From NCBI GenBank assembly GCA_944377745.1, contig CALWFV010000009.1:18309-82308 (forward strand): a stretch of 64,000 nt of DNA, written 5' to 3'. The notes under the pieces are model-generated. The model saw only the letters and a list, made by a program, of their open reading frames with translations. It was not told the origin of the DNA and did not search any database. Position 1 is the stretch's first letter. The number at the start of each line of letters is the position of its first letter. This document shows, piece after piece, positions 8,226-16,367 of this stretch. This DNA comes from an uncultured Mediterraneibacter sp. GTDB taxonomy: Bacteria; Bacillota; Clostridia; Lachnospirales; Lachnospiraceae. Made by a program: the position numbers and the translations under genes.

Positions 8226-9548
8226 ATGAAATCCCTTGGAATCGACATCGGAACCACGACCATCAGTGCCGCAGTCATTGACCCGGTCACAAATACAGTC
8301 CTTACCACCCGCACCGTACTCAACGACAGCTTTATCTGGACAGACAAGTCCTGGGAAAAGATCCAGGATCCGGGGAAGATCTGCGTGAAGGTTTTTGGTC
8401 TTGCGGACGAGCTTCTGGATGAGTATGAGGAAATCCACAGGATTGGTCTGACAGGGCAGATGCACGGGATCGTGTATGTGGATCGCACGGGTGAGTGCAT
8501 CGGACCTCTGTATACCTGGCAGGATGAACGGGGAGCGATTCCCTGTTTCGATGGGAAAAGTATTTGTGAGATCCTTTCAGATACATATGGGATCCGGATT
8601 TATCCGGGATATGGTCTGGCAACGCATCTGTATAATCAGAAAGCAGGTCTGGTTCCGGAAAGGGCGGTGAAGATCTGTACGATCATGGATTATATCGGTA
8701 TGAAGATGACAGGAAGGAAAGAACCATTCATGCACAGCAGTAATGCGGCGTCGCTTGGCATGTTTGATGTATGCGAGAGAAGCTTTATGCGGGAAATTAT
8801 CCGGGATGAGGGGATTTGGGAGGAACTCCTTCCGGAAACTTCAGATGAATTTGCGTCGCTGGGCAGATACCGGGGGAGAACGGTCAGCCTGGCGATTGGT
8901 GACAATCAGGCTGGATTTCTGGGAGCAGTGGATGATATTGACCATGCAGTTCTTCTGAATATGGGAACAGGCGGACAGGTTTCTGTGTGCTCAGATATAT
9001 TTTTTGAAGGACATGGGATCGAGGCGAGACCATTTCTTCCGGGAAAATACCTGCTTGTGGGTGCATCTCTGTGCGGCGGGAGAGCCTATGCCATGCTGGA
9101 GCGCTTCTTCCGGCTTTATTGTGAAGCTGCCGGGATGAAAGAGGCAGATCACTATGCGGTGATGGAACGCCTGATGGATCAGAGAATGAAAGAAACGGTT
9201 CGGGAAAAGGGGCTCAGGGTGACGACCACTTTTTCGGGAACGAGGGAAGAACCCATGAAGCGGGGGAGAATCGAGGGGATCGATGTGGATAACCTCACTC
9301 CCGGAAATCTGATCTGTGGATTTCTTGACGGGATGGCGGAGGAACTTTACGGGATGTATAAGGGGATGGTGTGCGGCGTAGAACTGTCTGCAGAGACGCT
9401 GATCCTGTCGGGAAACGGATTTCGGAAAAACCGGCACCTCAAGCGGATCGCACAGGAAAGATTCGGGATGAAGGCGGTGCTGTCAAAGTGCTGCGAGGAG
9501 GCAGCCTGTGGGGCGGCCAGAAGTGCCGGGGCAGGAGAAACCGCGTGA
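8226..9548 (+). CDS. FGGY-family carbohydrate kinase (sedoheptulokinase-like)
   Basis: The protein is 440 residues. The N-terminal phosphate-1 motif GIDIGTTTISAAVID, the substrate-loop motif LTGQMHGIVY with LYTWQDERG, the second-domain GDNQAGFLGAV and LLNMGTGGQVSV, and the C-terminal adenosine motif LILSGNGFRKN mark an FGGY sugar kinase (ATP-dependent phosphorylation of a sugar or polyol). The GQMHG...TWQD combination resembles sedoheptulokinases more than xylulokinases, but substrate assignment from sequence is weak. The ribosome binding site GGAGGAG is excellent. It stands alone, with the IS110 element directly upstream, so its original promoter may have been separated from it. Confidence 0.85.
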   Translation: MKSLGIDIGTTTISAAVIDPVTNTVLTTRTVLNDSFIWTDKSWEKIQDPGKICVKVFGLADELLDEYEEIHRIGLTGQMHGIVYVDRTGECIGPLYTWQDERGAIPCFDGKSICEILSDTYGIRIYPGYGLATHLYNQKAGLVPERAVKICTIMDYIGMKMTGRKEPFMHSSNAASLGMFDVCERSFMREIIRDEGIWEELLPETSDEFASLGRYRGRTVSLAIGDNQAGFLGAVDDIDHAVLLNMGTGGQVSVCSDIFFEGHGIEARPFLPGKYLLVGASLCGGRAYAMLERFFRLYCEAAGMKEADHYAVMERLMDQRMKETVREKGLRVTTTFSGTREEPMKRGRIEGIDVDNLTPGNLICGFLDGMAEELYGMYKGMVCGVELSAETLILSGNGFRKNRHLKRIAQERFGMKAVLSKCCEEAACGAARSAGAGETA

Positions 9549-9591
9549 TACGGCGCCGATATTAAGATTTCGTAAAAATTAAATTTTTGAC

Positions 9592-9620
9592 TTGCTCATT
9601 TCATTTGATTGTTTTATACT
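9592..9620 (+). promoter_or_regulatory. Promoter of the HPr-like gene
   Basis: TTGCTC (9592-9597), a 17-nt spacer and TATACT (9615-9620) lie about 70 nt upstream of the gene. Confidence 0.6.
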
Positions 9621-9690
9621 ACGTTAGTGTGAGCCTGGGCGGGGAAGGATACAGACCGGGTTCATAAGGAAGCGGTACAGAGGAGTAAGG

Positions 9691-9960
9691 ATGACTGCTT
9701 TACACGGGAGGATCAGAGAGATGGTTGAGAAAAAAATCAAATTTGTGACGTCAGGTCAGTTGATGAGTTTTTGCAACACATGCCAGAAGATGAAGTCAGA
9801 TATTGATGTAACCGATATGGCAAACAGGAATTTCCGTATTGACGGAAAATCGCTCCTGGGACTGATGTCAATCAAGCTGGGGCTGCCGATGCGCCTTATC
9901 ATCAATGGAGAGGACGAAGAAATGGCACATCAGTATTTTACCAAATATGAGATGGAGTAG
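9691..9960 (+). CDS. HPr-like small protein without the phosphorylatable histidine
   Basis: The protein is 89 residues. The C-terminal half matches the HPr fold: FRIDGKSLLGLMSIKLGLP followed by a strand and GEDEE, as in PTS phosphocarriers. The active-site histidine region is replaced (SGQLMSFCNTCQKM: Cys but no His), so it cannot act as a classical phosphocarrier through His15. A second possible start is the ATG at 9721 with GGAGG in front, which gives the more usual HPr N terminus; the ATG at 9691 has AGGAG at good spacing. It is monocistronic, with its own promoter and terminator. A regulatory or degenerate HPr role is inferred only. Confidence 0.78.
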   Translation: MTALHGRIREMVEKKIKFVTSGQLMSFCNTCQKMKSDIDVTDMANRNFRIDGKSLLGLMSIKLGLPMRLIINGEDEEMAHQYFTKYEME

Positions 9961-9970
9961 TCCAAAAAGA

Positions 9971-10019
9971 GAAAGACCGTTGTATGCCGGCGTTGTGCAT
10001 ACAGCGGTCTTTCTTTTTT
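9971..10019. terminator. Bidirectional terminator
   Basis: GAAAGACCGTTGTATGC (9971-9987) pairs with GCATACAGCGGTCTTTC (9997-10013), followed by TTTTTT, and flanked by A-rich sequence on the left. It serves the HPr-like gene and can also end the convergent kinase transcript. Confidence 0.9.
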
Positions 10020-10079
10020 CATCGGCGACCGTTTACAATCCCGGGATGAGCCTTTGTGCCTTTCCGGTGATTTGTTGAT

Positions 10080-11480
10080 TCAGAGCTGTCCTGCCGGGAT
10101 TTGCAGAGTGAACGTACATCCGCCGCCCTCGGTATCGCTGACGGAGAGGGGGATTTCCTGGACTTTAGCAAGGTCGGATGCGATGGAGAGGCCGAGTCCG
10201 AAATGCTCCTTGTCGCTGCGGGAGCCTTCCGCACGGTAAAAGCGGTCGAAGATCCGTTCTTTCTCCGCACTGCTCAGTCCGGGACCGTGATCTTCTACAC
10301 TGAGAAATATTGTGTTTTCGCTGTTTGCGGCTTTCAGGATGACCTTTCCGGCGTTCGTTCCGGCAGTTGCTGCGTTCGTTGTTTGCGGAGAGGTGAATCC
10401 GGGGACGGCTTCATCTGAGAGATTCTGCTGCGGACTATAAGCTGCCGTGTTGTCCTGCCGCAGGCCATAGGCAGCCGCATTGTCCAGCAGGATGGTCAGG
10501 ATCTGACGGCACAGATCCGGGTCTGCGTATGCGCGGGGGAGAGGTTCCTCCGGCAGCTCCAGGAGAAGGCGCCCGTTTCTCGAGTGGAAAAGAGGCTCGT
10601 AAAGCTCCAGAAGGTTCAGGAGGAGCTCATCGATCTCAAAGCAGGTCTTTTGAATGCTCAGAGTATGGCTGTCTGCGGAGGCGAGCAGGAGCAGACTTTT
10701 GATCAGGGAGCTTCCCCGCTGACATTCCTTCAGGATCGTGCGGATGAGTTTTCCGCTGTGTTCCGGTGACCTTGGAATGGCAGCGGCGCTGGCGCGGATG
10801 ACGGCCAGAGGAGAGCGCAGTTCGTGGGATGCGGCGGCGACAAATTCCTGTTGTCTGGCAAAACTTTCCTCCGCCGGCAGAAGGGCATGCCTTACAAAAC
10901 GTCGGCCGATCAGAAAGAGGAGCAGGATCCCGGCAGCGTCTACCAGGAGATAGAGAAGCCCGGCCATGAGAAGCCCTGTACGGGTTCCGGTCTCATCGAA
11001 AAGGAGGATCAGCTTTTTATATCCGTTTTCCTGCCGGGCGATCAGCACGGAGGCAAGGTAGGAATCATTATGCTCCCCTTTAATACGAAGGAGAGGGCTC
11101 ACCGTCATTTCTGAGGAGACCGGAGCGGCGGAGGTGTTGATCCCTTCCTTACGGGCGGCGGATTCGGCGCGGGAGGTGAGGGTGCTGCGGGAGGTGGGAG
11201 TGCCGTATGCCCCATCGAAGAAAAGGGGATGCCCGTTTTCTTCGATGGAGATGAGCAGATGGTTCTGCAGTTCCAGCCGGGCAAGCTCGGAGTCGGAAAA
11301 GGAAGAATCACTCTGGAGCCTGCTGCTCAGAGTGAACAGATGATTCTGGAAAGCGGCTTCCTGCTGCCGTGAGACGGAGGAGGCATAGAAGCAGAATGCG
11401 AGGACGAGCACCAGAGACAGGATCAGCCCGGTGCTAATAGTATAGACAAAGATCAGTTTTCTTCGAAGCTGTGTGAACAT
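10080..11480 (-). CDS. Membrane sensor histidine kinase
   Basis: The protein is about 466 residues and is the partner of the response regulator read just before it. It has an N-terminal membrane helix (about 9-32), a roughly 130-residue extracytoplasmic sensor, a second helix (about 168-192), the HisKA motif AASHELRSPLAVIRA (His about 219), an N box LTILLDNAAAYG, and the G boxes DHGPGLSSAEKERIFDRFYR and FGLGLSIAS. A loop rich in Ala, Thr, Asn and Gln between the N and G1 boxes is longer than usual. The start at 11480 is used because it lies 4 nt after the regulator's stop with GGAG inside that gene's end. The signal is unknown; the context suggests control of the divergent transport operon. 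Confidence 0.92.
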   Translation of the reverse strand: MFTQLRRKLIFVYTISTGLILSLVLVLAFCFYASSVSRQQEAAFQNHLFTLSSRLQSDSSFSDSELARLELQNHLLISIEENGHPLFFDGAYGTPTSRSTLTSRAESAARKEGINTSAAPVSSEMTVSPLLRIKGEHNDSYLASVLIARQENGYKKLILLFDETGTRTGLLMAGLLYLLVDAAGILLLFLIGRRFVRHALLPAEESFARQQEFVAAASHELRSPLAVIRASAAAIPRSPEHSGKLIRTILKECQRGSSLIKSLLLLASADSHTLSIQKTCFEIDELLLNLLELYEPLFHSRNGRLLLELPEEPLPRAYADPDLCRQILTILLDNAAAYGLRQDNTAAYSPQQNLSDEAVPGFTSPQTTNAATAGTNAGKVILKAANSENTIFLSVEDHGPGLSSAEKERIFDRFYRAEGSRSDKEHFGLGLSIASDLAKVQEIPLSVSDTEGGGCTFTLQIPAGQL

Positions 11481-11484
11481 GTTA

Positions 11485-12174
11485 TCACTCCATTCGGTAT
11501 CCGGTGCCGTGTACAGTTGAGATCTGTACACGGCTTTTCAGATTTCTCAGATGTTTGCGGCAGAAATAGATATAGGTATCCAGGTTGCCGTCCTCCACTG
11601 CGCCGTCCGGTCCCCAGACTCTTGTGAAGATCTGCTCCCGGTTCAGTGTCTTCTCCGGATTTCGGAGGAAAAACTCCATGAGCAGGGCTTCTCTCCTGGA
11701 GAGCTGGACCTGACCGTCAGGTCCGGAAGGCGGTGCAAGGAGCGAGAGAGTACGGGTATCTGCGTTCAGGGCGATATCTTTATAGAAAAGGGCAGCGTCC
11801 GTTTCCCGGTAAGAGCGGGGACGCCTTGTGAGAGCTCGGATCCGTGCCAGAAGCTCTTCTGTGTCATAGGGTTTTACCAGATAGTCGTCCGCCCCGGCGT
11901 CCAGCCCGTCAATCCGGTCGCTGACAGCGTCCAGCGCAGTAGTAAGGATAACGGGAGCAGAGATCGTGTTTTTCCTCAGAGAGCGGAGGATGGAGAGTCC
12001 GTCAATCTCCGGCAGCATTCGGTCCAGAAGGATCAGGTCATAGGAATCCTTCATTGCGCAGTAGAGCGCCTCGGTCCCGGTATGGCAGCAGTCGACGGTA
12101 TAACTGCTTGCGGTAAGCTGCAGGCTCAGCGCCTGGCACAGCTCACGGTCGTCTTCTATAATTAATATATGCAT
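11485..12174 (-). CDS. OmpR-family response regulator
   Basis: The protein is 229 residues. The receiver domain has an acidic pocket (EDD at 7-9), the phospho-acceptor Asp about 51 in LLDRMLPEIDG, the Thr in TTALDA and the Lys in VKPYDTEELLARI. The C-terminal winged-helix domain contains LSRREALLMEFFLRNPEKTLNREQ and ends STVHGTGYRME. It is co-transcribed with the histidine kinase at 10080 and divergent from the solute-binding protein operon. The long palindrome in the shared intergenic region is a likely binding site. Confidence 0.94.
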   Translation of the reverse strand: MHILIIEDDRELCQALSLQLTASSYTVDCCHTGTEALYCAMKDSYDLILLDRMLPEIDGLSILRSLRKNTISAPVILTTALDAVSDRIDGLDAGADDYLVKPYDTEELLARIRALTRRPRSYRETDAALFYKDIALNADTRTLSLLAPPSGPDGQVQLSRREALLMEFFLRNPEKTLNREQIFTRVWGPDGAVEDGNLDTYIYFCRKHLRNLKSRVQISTVHGTGYRME

Positions 12175-12200
12175 AATATATTACCTCCAGCAGAAACAGT

Positions 12201-12274
12201 ATACCAGACAAATCTCAAAGAAATCTTTAAAAATCTGTGTCTGTCTTAAAAGATTTTTTGAGATTTGTCCGGTA
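12201..12274. promoter_or_regulatory. Long interrupted palindrome in the divergent promoter region
   Basis: The left arm runs from ATACC at 12201 through GACAAATCTCAAA to an AAATCTTT block. The right arm (12248-12274) is its reverse complement with one mismatch and one extra base. The 20-nt centre is 12228-12247. TATA-type -10 elements lie at or just outside both arms (TATAGT at 12272 on plus, the mirror on minus). It is probably the operator through which the two-component system controls both transcripts. Confidence 0.65.
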
Positions 12275-12316
12275 TAGTTATAACACAGAAAATGATGAAG
12301 GAGGTTTTGACATAGT

Positions 12317-14548
12317 ATGAAGAAGATAACAGCAATGATCCTGGCGGGAGTGCTCGCCGCGGGAATGGTCTCGGGATGCAGTTCCGGGACGGAAGGAGAG
12401 GGCGGCGCCTCCTCCGGAAAAGGAAGATATGTGGAGGAAGACTTGGAACTTCCTCTCGCTGATACGGAACAGGCGATAAACTTCACAAGATCCGGGGAAG
12501 GAAATCCTCTGCTTTTCGCGAGCGACGGCACCCAGGTCGTCCGGTATGAATACCGGGAGGGAAAATGGGAGAGGACGGAGCTTATATGGACAAGGAGCCT
12601 GGTGACAGGGGATGCAGTTACCTTTGAAGACGCTGAGGAGACGGCAGACGGGATGCAGTATATCATGACGGTGGACAACGATACGATGCAGTGTACTCTT
12701 TTCCGGCAGGCGGCGGATCAGGCGGAAGCCGGCGAGGGAGAGAAAGTAGAACTCTCTTATCTGGAGACGGAAGCGGCGTACGGATATCCGCTCGTGTATG
12801 ACATAGCGGTGGATCCCTCCGGAAATTACTGGCTGATGGATCTGATGCAGGGAATGGTCCTGGCAGTGGATGGAGAGACGGATGAAACGCTTCTGGAGGT
12901 CCCGGCTGAGTTAAGCCTCGTTTCATCCCAATCCCAGAAGATGCTGTTTCAGAGAGAAGACGGAAAGATCGCCTTTGCCACGGGAGAGGGAGAGTACACG
13001 ATCTATGACAGCGCGTCTATGGAAGAGGTGGGAAGCCTGAATACAGACTGTTCTACTGAAAACGGATATGCTCTGGCAGCGGTCGGGGAGGACTGGTATC
13101 AGATCTCTTCGGACGGCATCAGCAGGATGCAGGATGGAAATGATATCGAAGAGATCATCATGGACGGGAACAGCGGTGCTATGGGCTCGCCGCTCAATAC
13201 AGTCAACGGCATGGTTCCGATGGGAGACGGGGAGTTCCTTGCGCTTTATTCGCAGACAGACAGCGGGGCATACAGCCTGGAGCATTATGTATATGACGAG
13301 GATGTGCCTTCTGTCCCGGAACAGACCCTCACCGTGTTCGGACTGACCAAAAGCGATACCGTACAGCAGGCGATCACTCAGTTCCAGAAGGCGAACCCGG
13401 ACGTGCAGGTAGAGTTCAGTTCTCTTGGCAAAGCCGGAAATGAAGTGACAACGGAGGATATCCGGACACTGAACACGGAACTGCTGAGCGGGAACGGCGC
13501 GGACGTTCTTCTGCTGGACGGGCTCCCGGCGGATTCTTACATAGAAAAAGGAATGCTTGAGGACCTGACAAATCTTTACGGCGAAATCGCGGATTCGGCA
13601 GATTATCTGGAAACCATCATGGAGAACACAGTACAGAGCGACGGAAAGATCTACGGGCTGCCGGTAAAGTTCAGTGTGCCCCTCATGTTTGGAAACCAGG
13701 ATACGGAGCATGCCCTTGATAGTCTTGACAGCCTGACCGCGTATCTTGAGAAGAATCCGGATGCGGATATCTTCGGCCCTGCAAAGAGCAGCTATATCCG
13801 TGACATGCTCTTTATCCTCTATCAGGATGAGGTCATGGGAGAGGACGGAAAGATCGATACACAGGCACTGGAAAAACTGCTCCTGACAGTGGAGAAGATT
13901 GCGGAAAACTCCGGAGAAGAGGGGGACGTCTCCTATCTGGCGGAAGACAGTGTGGGACTGGTTTCCCCGTTTGCGGCAAATGAAGACGGGCTGGATGTGA
14001 TGAGCAATGCGGATGCGGTGGGGACCACGGATGTGGGAAGCCTGTCATCCATGATGGTTCCTTATGCGGTGATGAGGCAGGCAGGACTGGAGCCGGAGAC
14101 AGTACGGAACATGTACCATCCTCTGGGGACCGTGGGAATCAACAGTGCCTCCGGACAAAAGGAACTGGCGGAGGAGTTTGTGAAATATCTGTTTTCGGAT
14201 GAGATACAGTCAGCGGCACTGATTGACGGATTTCCGGTCCTTCTGTCCGCACTGGACGGAAAGGTACAGGAGGCGGCTGCGGCTTCCGGGAACTTTGCGG
14301 CTTCGGTAGCGGTGTCGGGAGAGGACGGCATAGATATGGAACTGGTCGCTTCCTATCCGGAGGAAGAAGAAGTGCGCGCGTTTACGGAACTGTGCCGGAC
14401 TCTGGATACACCGATGGAACAGAACCGGATCGTGTGGAACATCTATCAGGAAGAGGCAGACAGTTTTATGGAAGGAAGCGCAGGAGCTGATGAGGCAGCG
14501 AAAAATATCGCACAGAAGGTGGATACTTATCTGGCGGAACAGGAATAA
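12317..14548 (+). CDS. Two-part lipoprotein: propeller-like N-terminal region plus ABC solute-binding domain
   Basis: The protein is 743 residues, far longer than a usual sugar-binding protein (about 400-450). The signal peptide ends in the lipobox VSGC (Cys 21), so it is a surface lipoprotein. Residues about 40-330 show repeated beta blades with a DPSGNYWL / EDGKIAFA / GDGEFLAL pattern, as in beta-propellers. Residues about 335-740 are an extracellular solute-binding domain, family 1 (LTVFGLTKSDTVQQAITQFQKANPDVQVEF, NGADVLLLDGLP, DGKIYGLPVKF). AAGGAGG precedes the ATG at slightly long spacing. It is the first gene of the operon divergent from the two-component system. The ligand is unknown. 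Confidence 0.85.
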   Translation: MKKITAMILAGVLAAGMVSGCSSGTEGEGGASSGKGRYVEEDLELPLADTEQAINFTRSGEGNPLLFASDGTQVVRYEYREGKWERTELIWTRSLVTGDAVTFEDAEETADGMQYIMTVDNDTMQCTLFRQAADQAEAGEGEKVELSYLETEAAYGYPLVYDIAVDPSGNYWLMDLMQGMVLAVDGETDETLLEVPAELSLVSSQSQKMLFQREDGKIAFATGEGEYTIYDSASMEEVGSLNTDCSTENGYALAAVGEDWYQISSDGISRMQDGNDIEEIIMDGNSGAMGSPLNTVNGMVPMGDGEFLALYSQTDSGAYSLEHYVYDEDVPSVPEQTLTVFGLTKSDTVQQAITQFQKANPDVQVEFSSLGKAGNEVTTEDIRTLNTELLSGNGADVLLLDGLPADSYIEKGMLEDLTNLYGEIADSADYLETIMENTVQSDGKIYGLPVKFSVPLMFGNQDTEHALDSLDSLTAYLEKNPDADIFGPAKSSYIRDMLFILYQDEVMGEDGKIDTQALEKLLLTVEKIAENSGEEGDVSYLAEDSVGLVSPFAANEDGLDVMSNADAVGTTDVGSLSSMMVPYAVMRQAGLEPETVRNMYHPLGTVGINSASGQKELAEEFVKYLFSDEIQSAALIDGFPVLLSALDGKVQEAAAASGNFAASVAVSGEDGIDMELVASYPEEEEVRAFTELCRTLDTPMEQNRIVWNIYQEEADSFMEGSAGADEAAKNIAQKVDTYLAEQE

Positions 14549-15467
14549 AAAACAGTGGAAGGGACTTCTGTTCCTGATCCCCAGCCTTCTGGGAACGGGC
14601 GGGTTTGTCTTCCTGCCCTTCCTGGATGTGATCCGTCGCTCTTTTTTCCGGGCGTCGGGAACCGGGTTCGTGGGACTGGCAAACTATGAGGCGGTGCTTG
14701 GAAACGAGGCGTTTTGCATGGCGGTTAAGAATACGGCGAGGTTCCTGTGTATCTGTCTGCCTCTGCTCCTCGGACTGTCCCTTCTGACAGCAGTGCTGGC
14801 CGGGCAGGTACTCAGGGTGAGCGGGCTGCTAAAGAGCGGCTTCCTCATCCCCATGGCAGTCCCGGCAGCGTCAGCGGTGGTGTTCTTCCGGCTCATGTTT
14901 GACAAAAACGGCTGGGTGAACGGGGCACTTCAGGCATTTGGCATGGAAGGACAAGACTGGCTCAATTCAGAAAATGCCTTTGCAGTATTGATAGCATGCT
15001 ATGTATGGAAGAATCTTGGATATGATATGGTACTCTGGATGGCGGGACTCTCTTCCATTCCGAAGGAGCAGTATGAGGCGGCGAGAGTCCAGGGGGCAGG
15101 GGAGCTGCAGTGTTTCCTTTACATTACCCTGCCGCAGCTCAAAGAGACTGCCTTTGTGACGGCGCTCCTGTCCTTTGTCAACGGGTTCCGCGTGTTCCGG
15201 GAGGCCTATCTGATCGCGGGAGATTACCCTCATGAGAGCATCTATATGCTGCAGCACCTGTTCAACAACTGGTTCACAAACCTTGATATTCAGAAAATGA
15301 CGGCGGCCGCTGTCATGCTTGTCATAGTCACGGGAGGCGTATTGCTTGGAAACGATATCTGTACGGAACATTTCAGGAGACGGGAAGAGGGGACAGAGGA
15401 GTCCGGAAAAAGGAGAGAAGCGGGAAGAAAAGCAAAAAGAAAAAGAGCAGAGATCACGAAAGGTTAG
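14490..15467 (+). CDS. ABC transporter permease, MalF-like
   Basis: The protein is 325 residues. Six membrane segments can be followed, starting GLLFLIPSLLGTGGFVFLPF. The cytoplasmic loop carries the EAA motif EQYEAARVQGAGELQCFLYITLP, which docks an ATPase. The only canonical start in frame is the ATG at 14490, overlapping the preceding gene by 59 nt with GGAG close in front. The hydrophobic core starts about residue 24, so a shorter form cannot be excluded. The C terminus is a long basic/acidic tail (about 40 residues), unusual for MalF-type permeases. It pairs with the permease at 15475. Confidence 0.88.
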   Translation: MRQRKISHRRWILIWRNRNKKQWKGLLFLIPSLLGTGGFVFLPFLDVIRRSFFRASGTGFVGLANYEAVLGNEAFCMAVKNTARFLCICLPLLLGLSLLTAVLAGQVLRVSGLLKSGFLIPMAVPAASAVVFFRLMFDKNGWVNGALQAFGMEGQDWLNSENAFAVLIACYVWKNLGYDMVLWMAGLSSIPKEQYEAARVQGAGELQCFLYITLPQLKETAFVTALLSFVNGFRVFREAYLIAGDYPHESIYMLQHLFNNWFTNLDIQKMTAAAVMLVIVTGGVLLGNDICTEHFRRREEGTEESGKRREAGRKAKRKRAEITKG

Positions 15468-15474
15468 GGCGGAG

Positions 15475-16305
15475 ATGCTGGTGAGAACTGTGGTCACGGT
15501 GTTGCTGGTCCTGATGGTATTTCCGCTTTTTGTTCTCGTGACGGACTCATTTCTGGGAAGCCGGGAGATCCTGGAACGGTTCGGACCGGTCCTGGCAGGG
15601 ACGGAAGGGCAGGCGGAGTTTGTGCTGTTCCCGCAGTATCCGACACTGAGAGCCTATGTACAGCTTCTTCTGGACTCCCCGGAATTTTTTACCGCGTTCT
15701 GGAATTCGGTGTTTCAGACCGGAATGATCCTTGCAGGTCAGCTCATTGTGGCGGTCCCGGGAGCCTGGGCCTTCGCCAGATACCGGTTCCCGGGAAGAAG
15801 GGCGATGTGGTTTCTCTATATGCTGCTCATGATCCTTCCCTTTCAGGTCACCATGGTGTCGGGATATTTCGTGCTCAGCGCGGTCCATCTGATGGACACC
15901 CACTGGGCGGTCATCCTTCCGGGAATCTTTTCTACCCTTCCTGTCTTTATACTGAAAAAGACATTTTCCGCGATTCCGCGGGAGATCCTGGAAGCGGCGG
16001 AGGTGGACGGCGCAGGGGAACTGAGGATCTTTCTTCTTATCGGTATCCCTCTCGGAAGATCAGGAATCTTTTCCATAATGATCCTGGGATTTCTGGAATA
16101 CTGGAACGCCATTGAACAGCCGATGACATTTTTAAGGACAGAGTCGCTGATGCCCCTTTCTCTCTATCTGCCGGATATCTCGACGTCGGATGCCGCAGTG
16201 TCGTTCGCGGCGTCCATTGTCATGCTCCTTCCGGCTCTGCTGCTCTTTTTCTTCGGGCAGGAGTATCTGGAGCAGGGGATCGCGGCGTCCGGGATCAAAG
16301 AGTAA
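15475..16305 (+). CDS. ABC transporter permease, MalG-like
   Basis: The protein is 276 residues, normal for this family. It has an N-terminal helix (VVTVLLVLMVFPLFVLV), a periplasmic loop, the region GAWAFARYRFPGRRAMWFLY, and the EAA motif REILEAAEVDGAGELRIF. A longer reading frame from 15346 exists, but ATG 15475 lies 8 nt after the stop of the previous permease and starts directly before the first helix. GTG 15481 with GGAG at better spacing is an alternative. Together with the MalF-like partner it would form an importer channel, but no ATPase gene follows. Its 3' end is duplicated just downstream. Confidence 0.88.
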   Translation: MLVRTVVTVLLVLMVFPLFVLVTDSFLGSREILERFGPVLAGTEGQAEFVLFPQYPTLRAYVQLLLDSPEFFTAFWNSVFQTGMILAGQLIVAVPGAWAFARYRFPGRRAMWFLYMLLMILPFQVTMVSGYFVLSAVHLMDTHWAVILPGIFSTLPVFILKKTFSAIPREILEAAEVDGAGELRIFLLIGIPLGRSGIFSIMILGFLEYWNAIEQPMTFLRTESLMPLSLYLPDISTSDAAVSFAASIVMLLPALLLFFFGQEYLEQGIAASGIKE

Positions 16306-16350
16306 AAACCGGCAGGGAACCGCGGTGTCCGGGATCAAAGAGTAAAAAAA
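16271..16350 (+). repeat. 40-bp tandem duplication at the permease 3' end
   Basis: Bases 16271-16310 and 16311-16350 are near-identical copies. Both contain GTCCGGGATCAAAGAGTAAA, so the last codons and stop of the permease gene are repeated directly downstream as non-coding sequence. Confidence 0.8.
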
Positions 16351-16367
16351 CAGGAGGAAAAAGCAGG

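Noticed and set aside
12923-13711. ORF of 262 codons on the minus strand
   Set aside because: Antisense to the solute-binding lipoprotein; no ribosome binding site or domain.
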